Notes under the pieces: model-generated
What the model saw: the letters and a program-made list of their open reading frames with translations, nothing else
Told to the model about the DNA's origin: nothing
Databases searched by the model: none
Program-made: the position numbers and the translations under genes
Shown: one piece after another, positions 1 to 9,156 of the stretch
Numbering within the stretch: the stretch's first letter is position 1
Layout: every line of letters begins with the position of its first letter
Source of the DNA: Roseibium polysiphoniae
GTDB lineage: Bacteria; Pseudomonadota; Alphaproteobacteria; Rhizobiales; Stappiaceae
Assembly (NCBI RefSeq): GCF_014842925.1
Contig: NZ_JACYXJ010000008.1
Location: forward strand, 36,676 to 100,675
DNA: 64,000 nt
Reading direction: 5' to 3'

Positions 1-286
1 CCACGAAGCGCTTGCCAATCTGACCGGTGCGGACAATTGCCTGACCGTCAATCTTGGCACGGGCAATGGTTATTCGGTGCTGCAGATGGTCAAGGCGTTT
101 GAACGGTCTTCCAACAAGAGCATCCCCTACACGATCGCGCCGCGCCGTGAAGGCGATGTCGTCGAGTGTTATGCCGACACGAGCAAGGCGGATGAAAAGC
201 TCTCCTGGACGGCGCAGAAAGATCTGGAAGCCATGTGTCACGACACCTGGAATTGGGTTTGCAAGAACCCCAAGGGGTATGAGTAG
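1..286 (+). CDS. galE: UDP-glucose 4-epimerase, C-terminal fragment
   Basis: This is the last 94 or so codons of a gene that begins before the window; the frame opens at base 2 and ends at TAG 284-286. The visible protein contains VNLGTGNGYSVLQMV, then IAPRREGDVVECYADTSKA and a final WNWVCKNPKGYE. These match the C-terminal substrate-binding part of short-chain-dehydrogenase-type GalE, which interconverts UDP-glucose and UDP-galactose for surface polysaccharide synthesis. The Rossmann fold and YxxxK catalytic pair lie outside the window, so the assignment rests on the tail only. A related sugar-nucleotide epimerase is the main alternative. Confidence 0.85.
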   Translation, partial: HEALANLTGADNCLTVNLGTGNGYSVLQMVKAFERSSNKSIPYTIAPRREGDVVECYADTSKADEKLSWTAQKDLEAMCHDTWNWVCKNPKGYE

Positions 287-428
287 TGACCGCAATCGTC
301 CTCCAGATCGACCAGAAATTACCCTCTGATCCAGGCGTCTTTTAAAGAGTCGTCGCGACGGAAAGACGCGCACGATTCGAATAATCTCCGCCTTGCGAAC
401 ACCTGCCCGCGATGTTACTTAGTTACAT

Positions 429-441
429 GTTATGAAATAAC
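429..441. promoter_or_regulatory. probable Zur operator upstream of znuA
   Basis: GTTATGAAATAAC is a perfect 5-3-5 inverted repeat. With one mismatch it extends outward to ATGTTAT...ATAACGT. This resembles the TGTTAT-N-ATAACA core of Zur boxes. It lies about 23 bases before the proposed znuA start, where a repressor would block transcription or clearance. The repeat is seen directly; Zur binding is inferred from the downstream zinc gene. Confidence 0.6.
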
Positions 442-463
442 GTGACATTCGTTGGAGAGTCCC

Positions 464-1651
464 TTGTCCGCTTCAAATCCCCGCTTCGCGAAGCTGCCCG
501 GTAGAAAAGCCCTGGTCGCCGCAGGTCTGTTTGCCACCACACTTCTGGCCGGATCCTTTGCCCACGCCGAACCGCGTGTCGTGACGACCATCAAGCCAAT
601 ACACTCCCTGGTATCAGGTGTGATGAAGGGCGTCGCAACGCCTGACATCCTGATCGATGGTGCCGCGTCACCGCATGGCTTCGCGCTGAAACCCTCACAA
701 GCGACCCAGCTGCAGGATGCGGATCTCGTCTTCTGGGTCGGTGAAGGTCTGGAGACGGCCCTTGCCAAGGCCCTGACGTCCGTCGCGGGCAATGCAGAGG
801 TCATCGAGCTCATGGAAGCGCCCGGACTGACACTCCTGCCCTATCGCACGAGCGGCGGCTTCGGCGCACATGACCATGACGATCATGAGGACGGCGAAGA
901 AGATCATCACGATGATCATGACGATCATGATGAGCATGCGGATGACAAGCACGACGAGGACCATGATGATGATCATGCGCATGGTCACGATGATCATGAC
1001 GACCATGGCGACGAGCACGAGGAGCATGCAGACGGTGATGAGCACGATCATGATGAACATGATGATCACGCCGAGGGTCATGACGACCATGACGAAGGGC
1101 ACGACCATGCCGCGGGCCATGATGACCATGACCACGATGGGACGGATGCGCACATCTGGCTCGATCCAAACAATGCTCTGGCAATGATTGACGTCATCGC
1201 GGCAGAGCTTGCGGAAAACGATGCGGAAAACGCTGGTGCATATGCGGCGAACGCAGATGCGATGAAAAAGCGGATCACCGAGCTGACGGCGGAGATCGAC
1301 AAGGAACTTGCCGGCGTTCGTGGGCGTCCCTTTGTCGTGTTCCATGATGCCTATCACTACTTTGAGGACCGTTTCTCGGTCCAGGCAGCGGGCGCCATCA
1401 CGCTTAATCCGGAAACCCCTGCCGGCGCCGACCGGATTTCCGAGGTCCGTGAGACCATCAAGGACCTGGGTGTTGTCTGCGTCTTTTCCGAGCCTCAGTT
1501 CACACCCAAGCTCGTGGACGTCGTCCTGGAGGGATCCAACGCCAAGACCGCCATTCTTGATCCCCTCGGTACAGGCCTTGAAAATGGTCCGGGTCTCTAC
1601 GAGGCCCTGCTGCGTAAAACGGCGGATTCGATGACCGATTGTCTGTCTTAA
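464..1651 (+). CDS. znuA: zinc ABC transporter periplasmic binding protein ZnuA
   Basis: ZnuA captures Zn2+ in the periplasm and delivers it to the ZnuBC transporter. The protein has a signal peptide (hydrophobic VAAGLFATTLLAGSFAHA, cleavage before EPRVV), a first ligand region TTIKPIHSLV, and later HIWLDPNN and HDAYHYFEDRF, the usual metal-binding histidines. Between the first and second regions, bases about 868-1140 encode a His/Asp/Glu-rich loop of roughly 90 residues with about 28 histidines, long even for ZnuA. The start chosen is TTG at 464 because GGAG at 454-457 is well spaced before it; an in-frame TTG at 452 is possible. No znuB, znuC or zur lies beside it, so the rest of the system must be elsewhere. 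A Zur-like repeat precedes it. Confidence 0.92.
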   Translation: MSASNPRFAKLPGRKALVAAGLFATTLLAGSFAHAEPRVVTTIKPIHSLVSGVMKGVATPDILIDGAASPHGFALKPSQATQLQDADLVFWVGEGLETALAKALTSVAGNAEVIELMEAPGLTLLPYRTSGGFGAHDHDDHEDGEEDHHDDHDDHDEHADDKHDEDHDDDHAHGHDDHDDHGDEHEEHADGDEHDHDEHDDHAEGHDDHDEGHDHAAGHDDHDHDGTDAHIWLDPNNALAMIDVIAAELAENDAENAGAYAANADAMKKRITELTAEIDKELAGVRGRPFVVFHDAYHYFEDRFSVQAAGAITLNPETPAGADRISEVRETIKDLGVVCVFSEPQFTPKLVDVVLEGSNAKTAILDPLGTGLENGPGLYEALLRKTADSMTDCLS

Positions 1652-1693
1652 GACAGCATCCTGCCGAAGCCAGATAGGCATACCGCCACAAAA

Positions 1694-1730
1694 AAAGGCC
1701 GCGTCCGATTGGGACGCGGCCTTTCTCATT
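1694..1730. terminator. bidirectional terminator between znuA and ldt
   Basis: A 13-bp perfect stem (AAAGGCCGCGTCC at 1694-1706 with its complement at 1712-1724) and a 5-base loop is flanked by A residues on the left and TTTCTCATTTT on the right. It can serve both convergent genes as a Rho-independent terminator. Confidence 0.9.
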
Positions 1731-1759
1731 TTACGGGAACGTTCTTGTGGACTGCGGGC

Positions 1760-3736
1760 TTATCCGCGTGCCTTGTCCGTCGCCTCAAGTGCCTTGATCA
1801 GGAAACGATCGCGATCATAGACATCGGCGAAGTAATCAATCTCGCCGTCCATATTCGGCCAGGCCGTGAAATAGGAAACATAGACCGGAATATCGCCACC
1901 GACCTTTTCCTGAGCGTTCTGGCCCTGACCGATCCGCGTCGAGACATAATCCTTGGACTTGCCCAGAACAGCGGCCGCCATGGCCTTTGGATCATGCAGG
2001 CGGATGCAGCCATGGCTGAATGCCCGCATGTCCTTTTTGAACAGGCTCTTGGACGGTGTGTCGTGCATGTAGATGTGATGTCTGTTCGGGAAGAGGATCT
2101 TGACCTCACCAAGCGCATTGCTGCGCCCCGGATACTGGCGAACATTCACAGAAGATTTCTTGGCCGCCACCGAATACCAGTCAATGCTGGCCGAGGAGAC
2201 CTTTTTGCCACTGACAGTCGTCACTTCGTATCCAGACCGGTCGAGATAGCTTGGATCCTTGGCCAGCTTCGGGATCATCTCATTGACGATGATCGAATAG
2301 GGAACGCCCCAATAAGGGTTGTATTCAACCACCTCGATCGTGTCGTAGAAGAAGTTGGTCTGATTGGACTTTTTGCCAACGACAACCCGCATGGACAGCG
2401 GATCTTCACCCGGAGCTGTATAAGTCGCGGTGAAAGCGGGCTGGTTGATAAAGACCTTGCGCGCGCCCAGCTCCTCAGGCAGCCAACGGCTGCGCTCCAT
2501 GGCCAGTTCGACCTTGGAGATCTTGGCTTCATTGGTGACCCCAACCATGGCCCGAATGGAGTTCTTGCCGACGATCCCATCTGCGGACAGACCGTTTTCC
2601 TTCTGGAAGGACTTCACAAGAGCAACCAGTTCCGGCGTGTAGTCCTCGCCGTCCTGATAGGCATCGAGCGTTGCGGCGTGTTCCAGCTTCAGCCCATCAC
2701 TGCCGTTCTTCTCAATGGCAGCGACAACATTCTTCATTTCCGGACTGGTCTTGCCCGGCTTAAGGAAGGTGCCCGGCGCAATCACGATCCGGTCTTCTTC
2801 CTGATCCTGGGCACGCAGTTCGGCCAGCTCCTCTTTCAGAGCCTTGAAGTGCGCGCTTTGGGGCTGATGGCCTTCGATAGACGCCTGCGCATTGGCGGCC
2901 GAAACGATCTGCTCCATTGCCGCGACCAAGTCTGGCTTGTGTCTTGGCAGGTCGTGATAGCCGGAAATCCGATTGGGATCGACACGGCCACGCTCGGCAT
3001 CAAGAATGTAGGTCATGACCGCAGACGTCAGCTGCATTTCGAATGCCATGACTGAGGCATCCCGTTCGGCGCCTGCAAGACCCATGAGATCCGGCAATGC
3101 GACCTGGTAATCCGTGCTGTCGAGACCAAAATCCGCGGCGCTTGCAAGCGCCAGAAGCGCTTCCATCGCCTTGGGCGTCGGAGCACCGTCCTGGATCCAG
3201 ACGAAATTGGGGTGCTCGCGGTAAAACGCCTTCAGGCCTTCCGCCACTTCCGGCAAAGCCTCGATCGACATGGACTTGAGAGCAGGACGCGCTTCATCGA
3301 ACGGGGTCAGGACGATTGAGGCGCTGTCCAATTCGCTGACAGTCTCTTGCCCGGTGCCAGCATCCGTCGCCGGTGCCTCAACCGCAGCAGTGTTGACCTT
3401 GGACAGATCGGCCAGCGACACACTCTTCAGGCGATCGGGCTTGTAGGTGAAATATCTGGGCGCGGAGACGCGAACCTTGATCGCCTTCTTGCGCTCCAGC
3501 TCCTCTTTCGCCTTGAGTTCACGCAGGCGTGCACCTTCCGGATTGAAGAGGCGCTGGAAGAGGCCCTGGGCGTCTGCGTCGGAGACCGACAGGGGCAGCA
3601 TAACACCCGAAACGCCAACGGACAGGACGCTGGCAAGCAAGGCAGAGGCGAGCCGGTTTCGGCGGCCAGCCTCGGGCGGCTCTCCATCTCGCACATTGTG
3701 GGCTTTTGTCAGGTCACATGGTGCCAAGCTGTTCAT
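1760..3736 (-). CDS. L,D-transpeptidase, YcbB/LdtD-like with peptidoglycan-binding domain
   Basis: The 658-residue protein has a long basic N-region and a hydrophobic segment (LASALLASVLSVGVSGVMLPL) ending near ADAQ, so it is exported. A central peptidoglycan-binding repeat (VALVKSFQKENGLSADGIVG) is followed by a YkuD catalytic domain with NPYWGVPYSIIVNEM and the nucleophile motif SHGCIRLHDP. LdtD-type enzymes form 3-3 cross-links in peptidoglycan or attach proteins to it by Cys-based transpeptidation. Length and domain order match the YcbB class rather than the short ErfK class. The ATG at 3736 is preferred to upstream starts because the signal sequence is then less distant; AAGG lies about 8 bases upstream. 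It is transcribed alone, convergent with znuA. Confidence 0.9.
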   Translation of the reverse strand: MNSLAPCDLTKAHNVRDGEPPEAGRRNRLASALLASVLSVGVSGVMLPLSVSDADAQGLFQRLFNPEGARLRELKAKEELERKKAIKVRVSAPRYFTYKPDRLKSVSLADLSKVNTAAVEAPATDAGTGQETVSELDSASIVLTPFDEARPALKSMSIEALPEVAEGLKAFYREHPNFVWIQDGAPTPKAMEALLALASAADFGLDSTDYQVALPDLMGLAGAERDASVMAFEMQLTSAVMTYILDAERGRVDPNRISGYHDLPRHKPDLVAAMEQIVSAANAQASIEGHQPQSAHFKALKEELAELRAQDQEEDRIVIAPGTFLKPGKTSPEMKNVVAAIEKNGSDGLKLEHAATLDAYQDGEDYTPELVALVKSFQKENGLSADGIVGKNSIRAMVGVTNEAKISKVELAMERSRWLPEELGARKVFINQPAFTATYTAPGEDPLSMRVVVGKKSNQTNFFYDTIEVVEYNPYWGVPYSIIVNEMIPKLAKDPSYLDRSGYEVTTVSGKKVSSASIDWYSVAAKKSSVNVRQYPGRSNALGEVKILFPNRHHIYMHDTPSKSLFKKDMRAFSHGCIRLHDPKAMAAAVLGKSKDYVSTRIGQGQNAQEKVGGDIPVYVSYFTAWPNMDGEIDYFADVYDRDRFLIKALEATDKARG

Positions 3737-4078
3737 TTCGTTTCGCCTTGATCGAAAGGCCGTTTGCCGAGCCTGAAATGGCCGGCCAAAACGGCGTTCA
3801 TCTAGAAATATTTGTCGCGCATCATGCCTGCCCCGACACGACCGCATTTCACTTTTTCAGTTTCGAACCGGAAACAGCCCACTCATTTCCGATCCTGCCG
3901 CAGCACGACGCCAAACGCATACGCAAGCTTCGACAACCAACTTCAACGTCTTTACTATACCAATGCACGTCAGTTGGTTAAGGGCGTTTATGACAACAAG
4001 CAGCCGGCTTCACGATGCTGTGACCCAAATGCCGCGGTCAGAGGCGCTTTCCAGCGATGAGTGGCAGCCGTCCAGATG
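3737..4078. other. intergenic region upstream of ldt
   Basis: About 340 bases between the L,D-transpeptidase start and the ssb terminator. Only short overlapping frames without family features are present. It should hold the ldt promoter on the minus strand; I could not identify a convincing operator or RNA. Confidence 0.5.
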
Positions 4079-4111
4079 CAAAAAAGCCGGACAGGCTAAT
4101 GCCCATCCGGC
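4079..4111 (-). terminator. Rho-independent terminator of ssb
   Basis: Read on the minus strand, GCCGGA...TCCGGC (plus-strand positions 4106-4111 and 4086-4091) encloses an inner GGC/GCC pairing and is followed by a run of T residues (A residues at 4079-4085 on the plus strand). It begins about 23 bases after the ssb stop. Confidence 0.85.
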
Positions 4112-4134
4112 CAATTCTTACCTGAATTGTCGAA

Positions 4135-4698
4135 TCAGAACGGAATTTCATCATCCATAGGGCCGGCACCACCGCCCTGCGGGCCGCCATATCCGCCGCC
4201 AGAGGCGCCGCCTCCATAGCCACCACCGGATCCGCCGGCAGAACCACCACCGGATCCACCGCCATAGTCGCCACCGCCAGAGCCGCCACCATAGCCACCG
4301 CCTGATCCGCCGCCGTAGCCACCACCGCCTTCACCACCGCCCTCGCCGCGGCCATCAAGCATGGTCAGCGTCGAGTTGAAGCCCTGCAGCACGATCTCAG
4401 TCGAATATTTGTCCTGCCCGGACTGGTCTTGCCACTTGCGGGTCTGAAGCTGGCCCTCGAGGTAGACCTTGGACCCCTTGCGCAGATATTGCTCGGCGAC
4501 CTTGCACAGACCTTCATTGAAGATAACGACCCGGTGCCATTCTGTCTTCTCCCGGCGCTCGCCGGTTCCGCGGTCGCGCCAGGTTTCAGACGTCGCGATG
4601 CGCAGGTTTGCAATCGGGCGCCCGTCCTGCGTGCGGCGGATTTCGGGATCAGCTCCCAGGTTTCCAACCAGAATGACCTTGTTGACGCTACCCGCCAT
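4135..4698 (-). CDS. ssb: single-stranded DNA-binding protein SSB
   Basis: SSB coats single-stranded DNA during replication, recombination and repair. The first 110 residues form an OB fold ([49 protein letters not shown]). A glycine-rich, low-complexity linker of GGGYGGG and GGSGGG units follows, then the acidic tip DDEIPF that recruits partner proteins. At 187 residues it is of normal length. The start MAGSVNKV has AAGGAG 8 bases upstream; the frame extends further but without family similarity. It diverges from uvrA, as in many Proteobacteria, and may share the LexA-controlled intergenic region. Confidence 0.97.
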   Translation of the reverse strand: MAGSVNKVILVGNLGADPEIRRTQDGRPIANLRIATSETWRDRGTGERREKTEWHRVVIFNEGLCKVAEQYLRKGSKVYLEGQLQTRKWQDQSGQDKYSTEIVLQGFNSTLTMLDGRGEGGGEGGGGYGGGSGGGYGGGSGGGDYGGGSGGGSAGGSGGGYGGGASGGGYGGPQGGGAGPMDDEIPF

Positions 4699-5351
4699 GA
4701 CGCAAACTCCTTCGTCCGTGATCGACCCTGCAGCTTGTGCGCACTGTCCGCAGAAGGCCAAACTTGGCCAACGTGCGGACGCGGCGGCGCTGCTTGCCGA
4801 TCCTTCGCTCCTGTTATTCCCCCGAACCTAGACCGATCGGGCAGTCGTCGCGGGATGTTTTCCCGCACCAGACGTCCTTTTCCACAAGGTGCTGGGTATT
4901 TTGCAAGCCGACAAACAGATCCCTCAGGTCAGAACTGCCTCCCAGAGCCCCTGCCGCCGCCTGTCTCGAGAGACTTCGAACAGCAAGCGCCAAATTCAAA
5001 GGCACAATGTTCTTCTTTTGTTTTCTTTAGCAGGAATTGTCAGGAAGTGTAAGATGCAGAGCGTTTTCTGCTTGCACGGCCCGCTTCGTTCCACATATGT
5101 TCCCATTCGTAGGATGGTTTTTGTGCTGCGCCTGTTGGCTAACGGGGGATCGAAGCCATCTCATACGCGTATGCCATGGTGGCGCAGGCGATCTAAGTTG
5201 CTATATGCGTCGTAGGCAACGACGCGATCTGGTCGTCGTTAAATGACAGGATCGAACCTTTCTGCCCGTTTCCTAACGTGAGCAGACCCCACACATTTGA
5301 ATTGACCGCGCCAAACATCGCCCGACCGGTCACATCAGGGACGTTTACCGC
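4699..5351. other. divergent ssb-uvrA intergenic region
   Basis: This 653-base gap carries the promoters of both repair genes. It contains one perfect LexA site (5088-5102) and a one-mismatch relative, GTTC-N7-GTTT, at 5009-5023. No gene with recognisable features is encoded here; the short frames have no homology cues. Confidence 0.7.
5088..5102. promoter_or_regulatory. LexA box (SOS operator) for uvrA
   Basis: GTTCCACATATGTTC fits the alphaproteobacterial LexA consensus GTTC-N7-GTTC exactly. It lies 250 bases upstream of the uvrA start and 390 bases upstream of ssb. uvrA is a standard SOS gene in this class, so the box most probably represses the uvrA promoter. Confidence 0.85.
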
Positions 5352-8315
5352 ATGACCAAAAACGCCTCAGGAAGCCGCTCCGGCGCCACAGCATTTGACC
5401 CGACCCGGGTTATATCCGTGCGCGGGGCCCGCGAGCACAATCTGAAAGGCGTCGACCTGGACCTTCCGCGGGACAAACTGATCGTCATGACCGGCCTTTC
5501 GGGATCAGGCAAATCCTCGCTCGCTTTCGATACGATCTATGCCGAGGGTCAACGGCGCTACGTCGAAAGCCTTTCGGCCTACGCCAGGCAGTTCCTCGAG
5601 ATGATGCAAAAGCCGGACGTCGACCAGATCGACGGCCTGTCTCCCGCCATCTCCATCGAGCAAAAGACGACCTCGCGCAATCCACGTTCGACTGTGGGCA
5701 CGGTGACCGAGATCTACGACTACATGCGGCTGCTCTTCGCGCGCGTCGGCATCCCTTATTCGCCGGCGACAGGACTGCCAATCGAGAGCCAGACGGTGAG
5801 CCAGATGGTTGACCGGATCATGGAGCTTGAAGAAGGCACGCGGCTCTTCCTGCTGGCGCCGATCGTGCGCGGGCGCAAGGGCGAGTACCGCAAGGAACTC
5901 GCCGAGCTGATGAAGAAGGGCTTCCAGCGGGTCAAGATCGACGGCGCCTTCCACGAGATCTCCGAAGCACCTGCTCTGGACAAGAAATACAAGCACGACA
6001 TTGATATAGTCGTGGACAGAATAGTCGTGCGCGATGATATCGCGGGACGTTTGGCAGACTCCATCGAAACCGCGCTTGGTTTGGCTGACGGAATCGCGAT
6101 CGCCGAGTTTGCGGACAAGCCTCTGGAGGCACCCGCAAAAGGTGCTGTTTTGCAGAACCAGAACGAGACCCACGAGCGTCTGGTGTTTTCGGAAAAATTC
6201 GCCTGTCCGGTGTCCGGCTTCACAATTGAGGAAATCGAGCCGAGGCTGTTTTCCTTCAACAACCCTTTTGGCGCCTGCCCGACTTGCGATGGGCTGGGGA
6301 CGAAATTGGCGTTCGAGGCCGATTTAGTCGTGCCCGATCAATCTTTATCCCTGCGTGAGGGTGCGATCCTGCCCTGGGCGAAAACCGGCTCGACATCCCC
6401 CTATTACAATCAGACACTTGAGGCCCTTTGCCACCATTTTGATATCTCCATGGCAACGCCCTGGAGAGACCTTCCAAAGGAAGCTCAGGACGGCATTTTG
6501 TTCGGCACGGGCAAGACGAAGATCGAATTCGTCTATGATGACGGCGTGCGCAGCTACCGCGCCGCCAAGGCCTTTGAAGGTGTCATTGGCAACATCGAGC
6601 GCCGCTGGCGCGAGACGGAATCAAACTGGGTGCGTGAGGAGCTTGCGCGGTTTCAGTCGGACCATGCCTGTCCGGCCTGTGGCGGCTACCGGCTCAAACC
6701 CGAGGCCCTGGCGGTCAAGATCGCCGACCGGCATATTGGCCAGGTAACCGAACTTTCCATCCGTGATGCAGCGCTCTGGTTCAATGAGCTGCCGGAAAAG
6801 TTAAGTCAAAAACAGGAAGAAATCGCCGGGCGGATCCTCAAGGAAATCCGCGACAGGCTGAAATTCCTCAATGATGTCGGGCTGGAATATCTGAGCATGT
6901 CCCGCTCTTCCGGCACGCTTTCAGGCGGGGAAAGTCAGCGTATTCGCCTTGCCTCCCAAATCGGCTCCGGATTGACGGGCGTTCTTTACGTTCTCGATGA
7001 GCCCTCGATCGGCCTGCACCAGCGGGACAATGCAAGACTGATCGAGACGCTCAAACATCTCAGAGACCTCGGCAACACGGTCATTGTCGTGGAACATGAC
7101 GAGGACGCCGTGTTGACCGCAGACTATGTGGTGGATGTGGGCCCTGGCGCCGGCGTACACGGCGGCGAGATCATCGCGACCGGCACACCGGCTGATGTCA
7201 TGGCCAATCCCAAGTCCCTGACCGGGCAGTATCTGTCCGGCGCCAAGATCATCCCGCAGCCGGACGAGCGACGGAAGATCAACAAGAAGCGCAAGCTGTC
7301 CGTGGTGGGTGCAAGGGGAAACAATCTCAAGGATGTGAGCGTTGATGTGCCGCTTGGCACTTTCACCTGTGTCACCGGTGTTTCCGGCGGCGGCAAATCG
7401 ACGTTCCTGATTGATACGCTGTTCAAGTCGGCCGCGCGGCGTCTGAACGGTGCGCGCGAAAACCCTGCGCCACACGACCGGATCGACGGGCTGGAACATA
7501 TGGACAAGGTCATCGACATTGACCAGTCCCCGATCGGGCGAACACCCCGCTCGAACCCGGCAACCTATACGGGCGCCTTCACCCCGATCCGTGAATGGTT
7601 TGCGGGCATGCCGGAGGCCAAGGCGCGCGGCTATCAGCCTGGACGGTTCTCCTTCAACGTGAAGGGTGGACGCTGCGAGGCCTGTCAGGGCGACGGCGTC
7701 ATCAAGATCGAGATGCACTTCCTGCCAGACGTCTACGTGACGTGTGACGTCTGCAAGGGAAAGCGCTACAATCGCGAGACCCTTGAGGTCCAGTTCAAGG
7801 GCAAGTCGATTGCCGATGTGCTCGACATGACGGTTGAGGAAGCCGCCGGCTTTTTCTCGGCAGTCCCCTCTGTTCGCGACAAGATGGAAACCCTTGCGCG
7901 GGTCGGCCTCGGCTATATCAAGGTCGGACAGCAGGCAACGACGCTTTCCGGCGGTGAAGCGCAGCGGGTAAAGCTGGCGAAAGAGCTGTCACGGCGATCG
8001 ACCGGACGCACCCTTTATATTCTGGATGAGCCGACCACAGGTCTTCATTTCCACGATGTGGCAAAGCTGCTGGATGTTCTCCATGAGCTGGTTGACCAGG
8101 GCAACAGCGTTCTGGTCATCGAGCACAATCTGGAGGTGATCAAGACAGCCGACTGGATCATCGACCTTGGCCCGGAGGGCGGGGATGGCGGCGGAACGAT
8201 TGTCGCCACCGGCCGGCCGGAGGATGTCGCGCGCGTCGAAGCCAGCTACACAGGCAAGTTCCTTGCGGAGCTTCTCGACCGTCGGCCGCTAAAAGCCACC
8301 GATGCAGCCGAGTAA
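5352..8315 (+). CDS. uvrA: excinuclease ABC subunit A
   Basis: UvrA is the ATP-dependent damage-recognition subunit of nucleotide excision repair and loads UvrB onto DNA. The 987-residue protein carries two ABC modules: Walker [13 protein letters not shown] near residue 50 and [12 protein letters not shown] near 680. ABC signatures are [13 protein letters not shown] and [13 protein letters not shown]. Zinc fingers are CPVSGF...CPTC, CPACGG and CEACQGDG...CDVCKGK. The insertion domain ([22 protein letters not shown]) is present and length is normal. A short N-terminal extension of about 20 residues precedes [12 protein letters not shown]. It stands alone downstream of the LexA box. Confidence 0.98.
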   Translation: MTKNASGSRSGATAFDPTRVISVRGAREHNLKGVDLDLPRDKLIVMTGLSGSGKSSLAFDTIYAEGQRRYVESLSAYARQFLEMMQKPDVDQIDGLSPAISIEQKTTSRNPRSTVGTVTEIYDYMRLLFARVGIPYSPATGLPIESQTVSQMVDRIMELEEGTRLFLLAPIVRGRKGEYRKELAELMKKGFQRVKIDGAFHEISEAPALDKKYKHDIDIVVDRIVVRDDIAGRLADSIETALGLADGIAIAEFADKPLEAPAKGAVLQNQNETHERLVFSEKFACPVSGFTIEEIEPRLFSFNNPFGACPTCDGLGTKLAFEADLVVPDQSLSLREGAILPWAKTGSTSPYYNQTLEALCHHFDISMATPWRDLPKEAQDGILFGTGKTKIEFVYDDGVRSYRAAKAFEGVIGNIERRWRETESNWVREELARFQSDHACPACGGYRLKPEALAVKIADRHIGQVTELSIRDAALWFNELPEKLSQKQEEIAGRILKEIRDRLKFLNDVGLEYLSMSRSSGTLSGGESQRIRLASQIGSGLTGVLYVLDEPSIGLHQRDNARLIETLKHLRDLGNTVIVVEHDEDAVLTADYVVDVGPGAGVHGGEIIATGTPADVMANPKSLTGQYLSGAKIIPQPDERRKINKKRKLSVVGARGNNLKDVSVDVPLGTFTCVTGVSGGGKSTFLIDTLFKSAARRLNGARENPAPHDRIDGLEHMDKVIDIDQSPIGRTPRSNPATYTGAFTPIREWFAGMPEAKARGYQPGRFSFNVKGGRCEACQGDGVIKIEMHFLPDVYVTCDVCKGKRYNRETLEVQFKGKSIADVLDMTVEEAAGFFSAVPSVRDKMETLARVGLGYIKVGQQATTLSGGEAQRVKLAKELSRRSTGRTLYILDEPTTGLHFHDVAKLLDVLHELVDQGNSVLVIEHNLEVIKTADWIIDLGPEGGDGGGTIVATGRPEDVARVEASYTGKFLAELLDRRPLKATDAAE

Positions 8316-8412
8316 TATCGCAATGCAGCAATTTGCGGTAGATACCTGTTTCTATTGCAAAATATTTGTTCAATTGCGCATTTTTGTGACAGTCTTATGT
8401 TGCATTGCACTG

Positions 8413-8433
8413 AGCGCATGACAGTCATGCGCT
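8413..8433. repeat. perfect inverted repeat after uvrA
   Basis: AGCGCATGAC and its exact complement are separated by a single base, giving a 21-base palindrome. As RNA it would fold into a 9-bp stem with a three-base loop; a T-rich stretch (cttcttttattt) follows 7-8 bases later. It could terminate uvrA transcripts weakly or act as an operator about 100 bases before the first DUF1127 gene. Confidence 0.6.
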
Positions 8434-8536
8434 ATTTGCGCTTCTTTTATTTCGACCCTCGAATTATATCTTCTTCATCAGATTGATGACGCGGCGCACA
8501 AATAAATGTTGCGACGCCGTATAAAGGATCAGTAAG

Positions 8537-8686
8537 ATGTTGGACAACGTCGCTCGCAAGTACAGCAGCTGGGTCAAGTACCGTCGCACCGTCGATGAGC
8601 TTTCTCGCCTGTCACAGCGCGAACTGCGTGACCTTGGCATCAACCGCAACGAGATCAAATTCGTAGCGCGCCGTAACGCAGTCTAA
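8537..8686 (+). CDS. DUF1127 small protein, first copy
   Basis: A 49-residue, Arg/Lys-rich protein, MLDNVARKYSSWVKYRRTVD followed by ELSRLSQRELRDLGINRNEI and a short tail. It matches the DUF1127 (YjiS-like) family, whose core is an L-S-x-R-x-L-x-D-I/L-G-I helix. In Rhodobacter sphaeroides a DUF1127 protein (CcaF1) binds RNA and promotes maturation of the CcsR small RNAs encoded just downstream. AAAGGA lies about 8 bases before the ATG. The downstream hairpins repeat that arrangement, so a joint mRNA/sRNA transcript processed by RNase is likely. Confidence 0.9.
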   Translation: MLDNVARKYSSWVKYRRTVDELSRLSQRELRDLGINRNEIKFVARRNAV

Positions 8687-8699
8687 TAGAGATCGCGTC

Positions 8700-8822
8700 C
8701 CCAAGAGCCACCTCCTCCCAGGCTCCGGGACGTGTGACACCGGCGGGGCACCCTCCTCCCAGTCTCGCCAAGTCAAAACGTCGCCCACCAGCACCTCCTC
8801 CCGCTGGTGGGCGTTCGTTTTT
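8700..8822 (+). ncRNA. CcsR/'cuckoo'-type small RNA array, three hairpins
   Basis: Three consecutive hairpins each expose an anti-Shine-Dalgarno loop. Hairpin 1: stem GAGCC 8705-8709 with 8721-8725, loop holding CCTCCTCCC 8711-8719. Hairpin 2: 8742-8749 with 8762-8769 (two G-U pairs), loop CCCTCCTCCC 8751-8760. Hairpin 3: 11-bp stem 8782-8792 with 8803-8813, loop CCTCCTCCC 8794-8802, followed by TTCGTTTTT, so it doubles as the terminator. Repeated CCUCCUCCC loops downstream of a DUF1127 gene define the cuckoo/CcsR family of alphaproteobacteria. These RNAs are stress-induced and in Rhodobacter act on C1 metabolism and pyruvate dehydrogenase regulation. Targets here are unknown. Confidence 0.85.
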
Positions 8823-9156
8823 CTAGGCCTCAGTTTCAATATTCAGCACTGAACCGATATCTCTTCGCAGTATTCGCGCAAATTCGAGACCGCCGCCTTG
8901 ATTAAGGTTTGGCGGTATTTTTATGTCCGGACGCCTGTTGCTTTCACACCTGGATCTATTTTCACGTTCGGTATCCGGATTTTTATCTATGGCTCAAACA
9001 TTAATACAATCGATGACCTGCGTTGGACGCAGAACAGATTTGCGTTTTGGCCTCTACCGCAATGCATCATGCTGGCCTATCTACCCCTCATAAGATTTGA
9101 ACGGGCCAGACGCCGATCCGCGGAGCCATGGCCATAAAGATAGAAAGGCCACTTCG
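8823..9156. other. intergenic region between the two DUF1127 loci
   Basis: A 334-base stretch that holds a terminator-like hairpin at 8889-8922 and presumably the promoter of the second DUF1127 unit near its right end. No protein-coding frame here shows family features. Confidence 0.5.
8889..8922 (+). terminator. second terminator-like hairpin
   Basis: ACCGCC (8889-8894) pairs with GGCGGT (8911-8916), an inner CCTT/AAGG pairing closes a GATT tetraloop, and ATTTTT follows at once. It is a good intrinsic terminator but lies 70 bases beyond the end of the first sRNA array, so it may end read-through transcripts or a separate short RNA. Confidence 0.65.

Noticed and set aside
870..1187. Met/Thr- and Arg/His-rich frames within znuA on both strands
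   Set aside because: These are other readings of the GAT/CAT-rich repeat encoding the His/Asp loop of ZnuA.
1709..3055. Plus-strand 448-codon frame opposite the L,D-transpeptidase
   Set aside because: The minus-strand frame has the YkuD catalytic motif SHGCIRLHDP and signal peptide; the plus frame has no family features.
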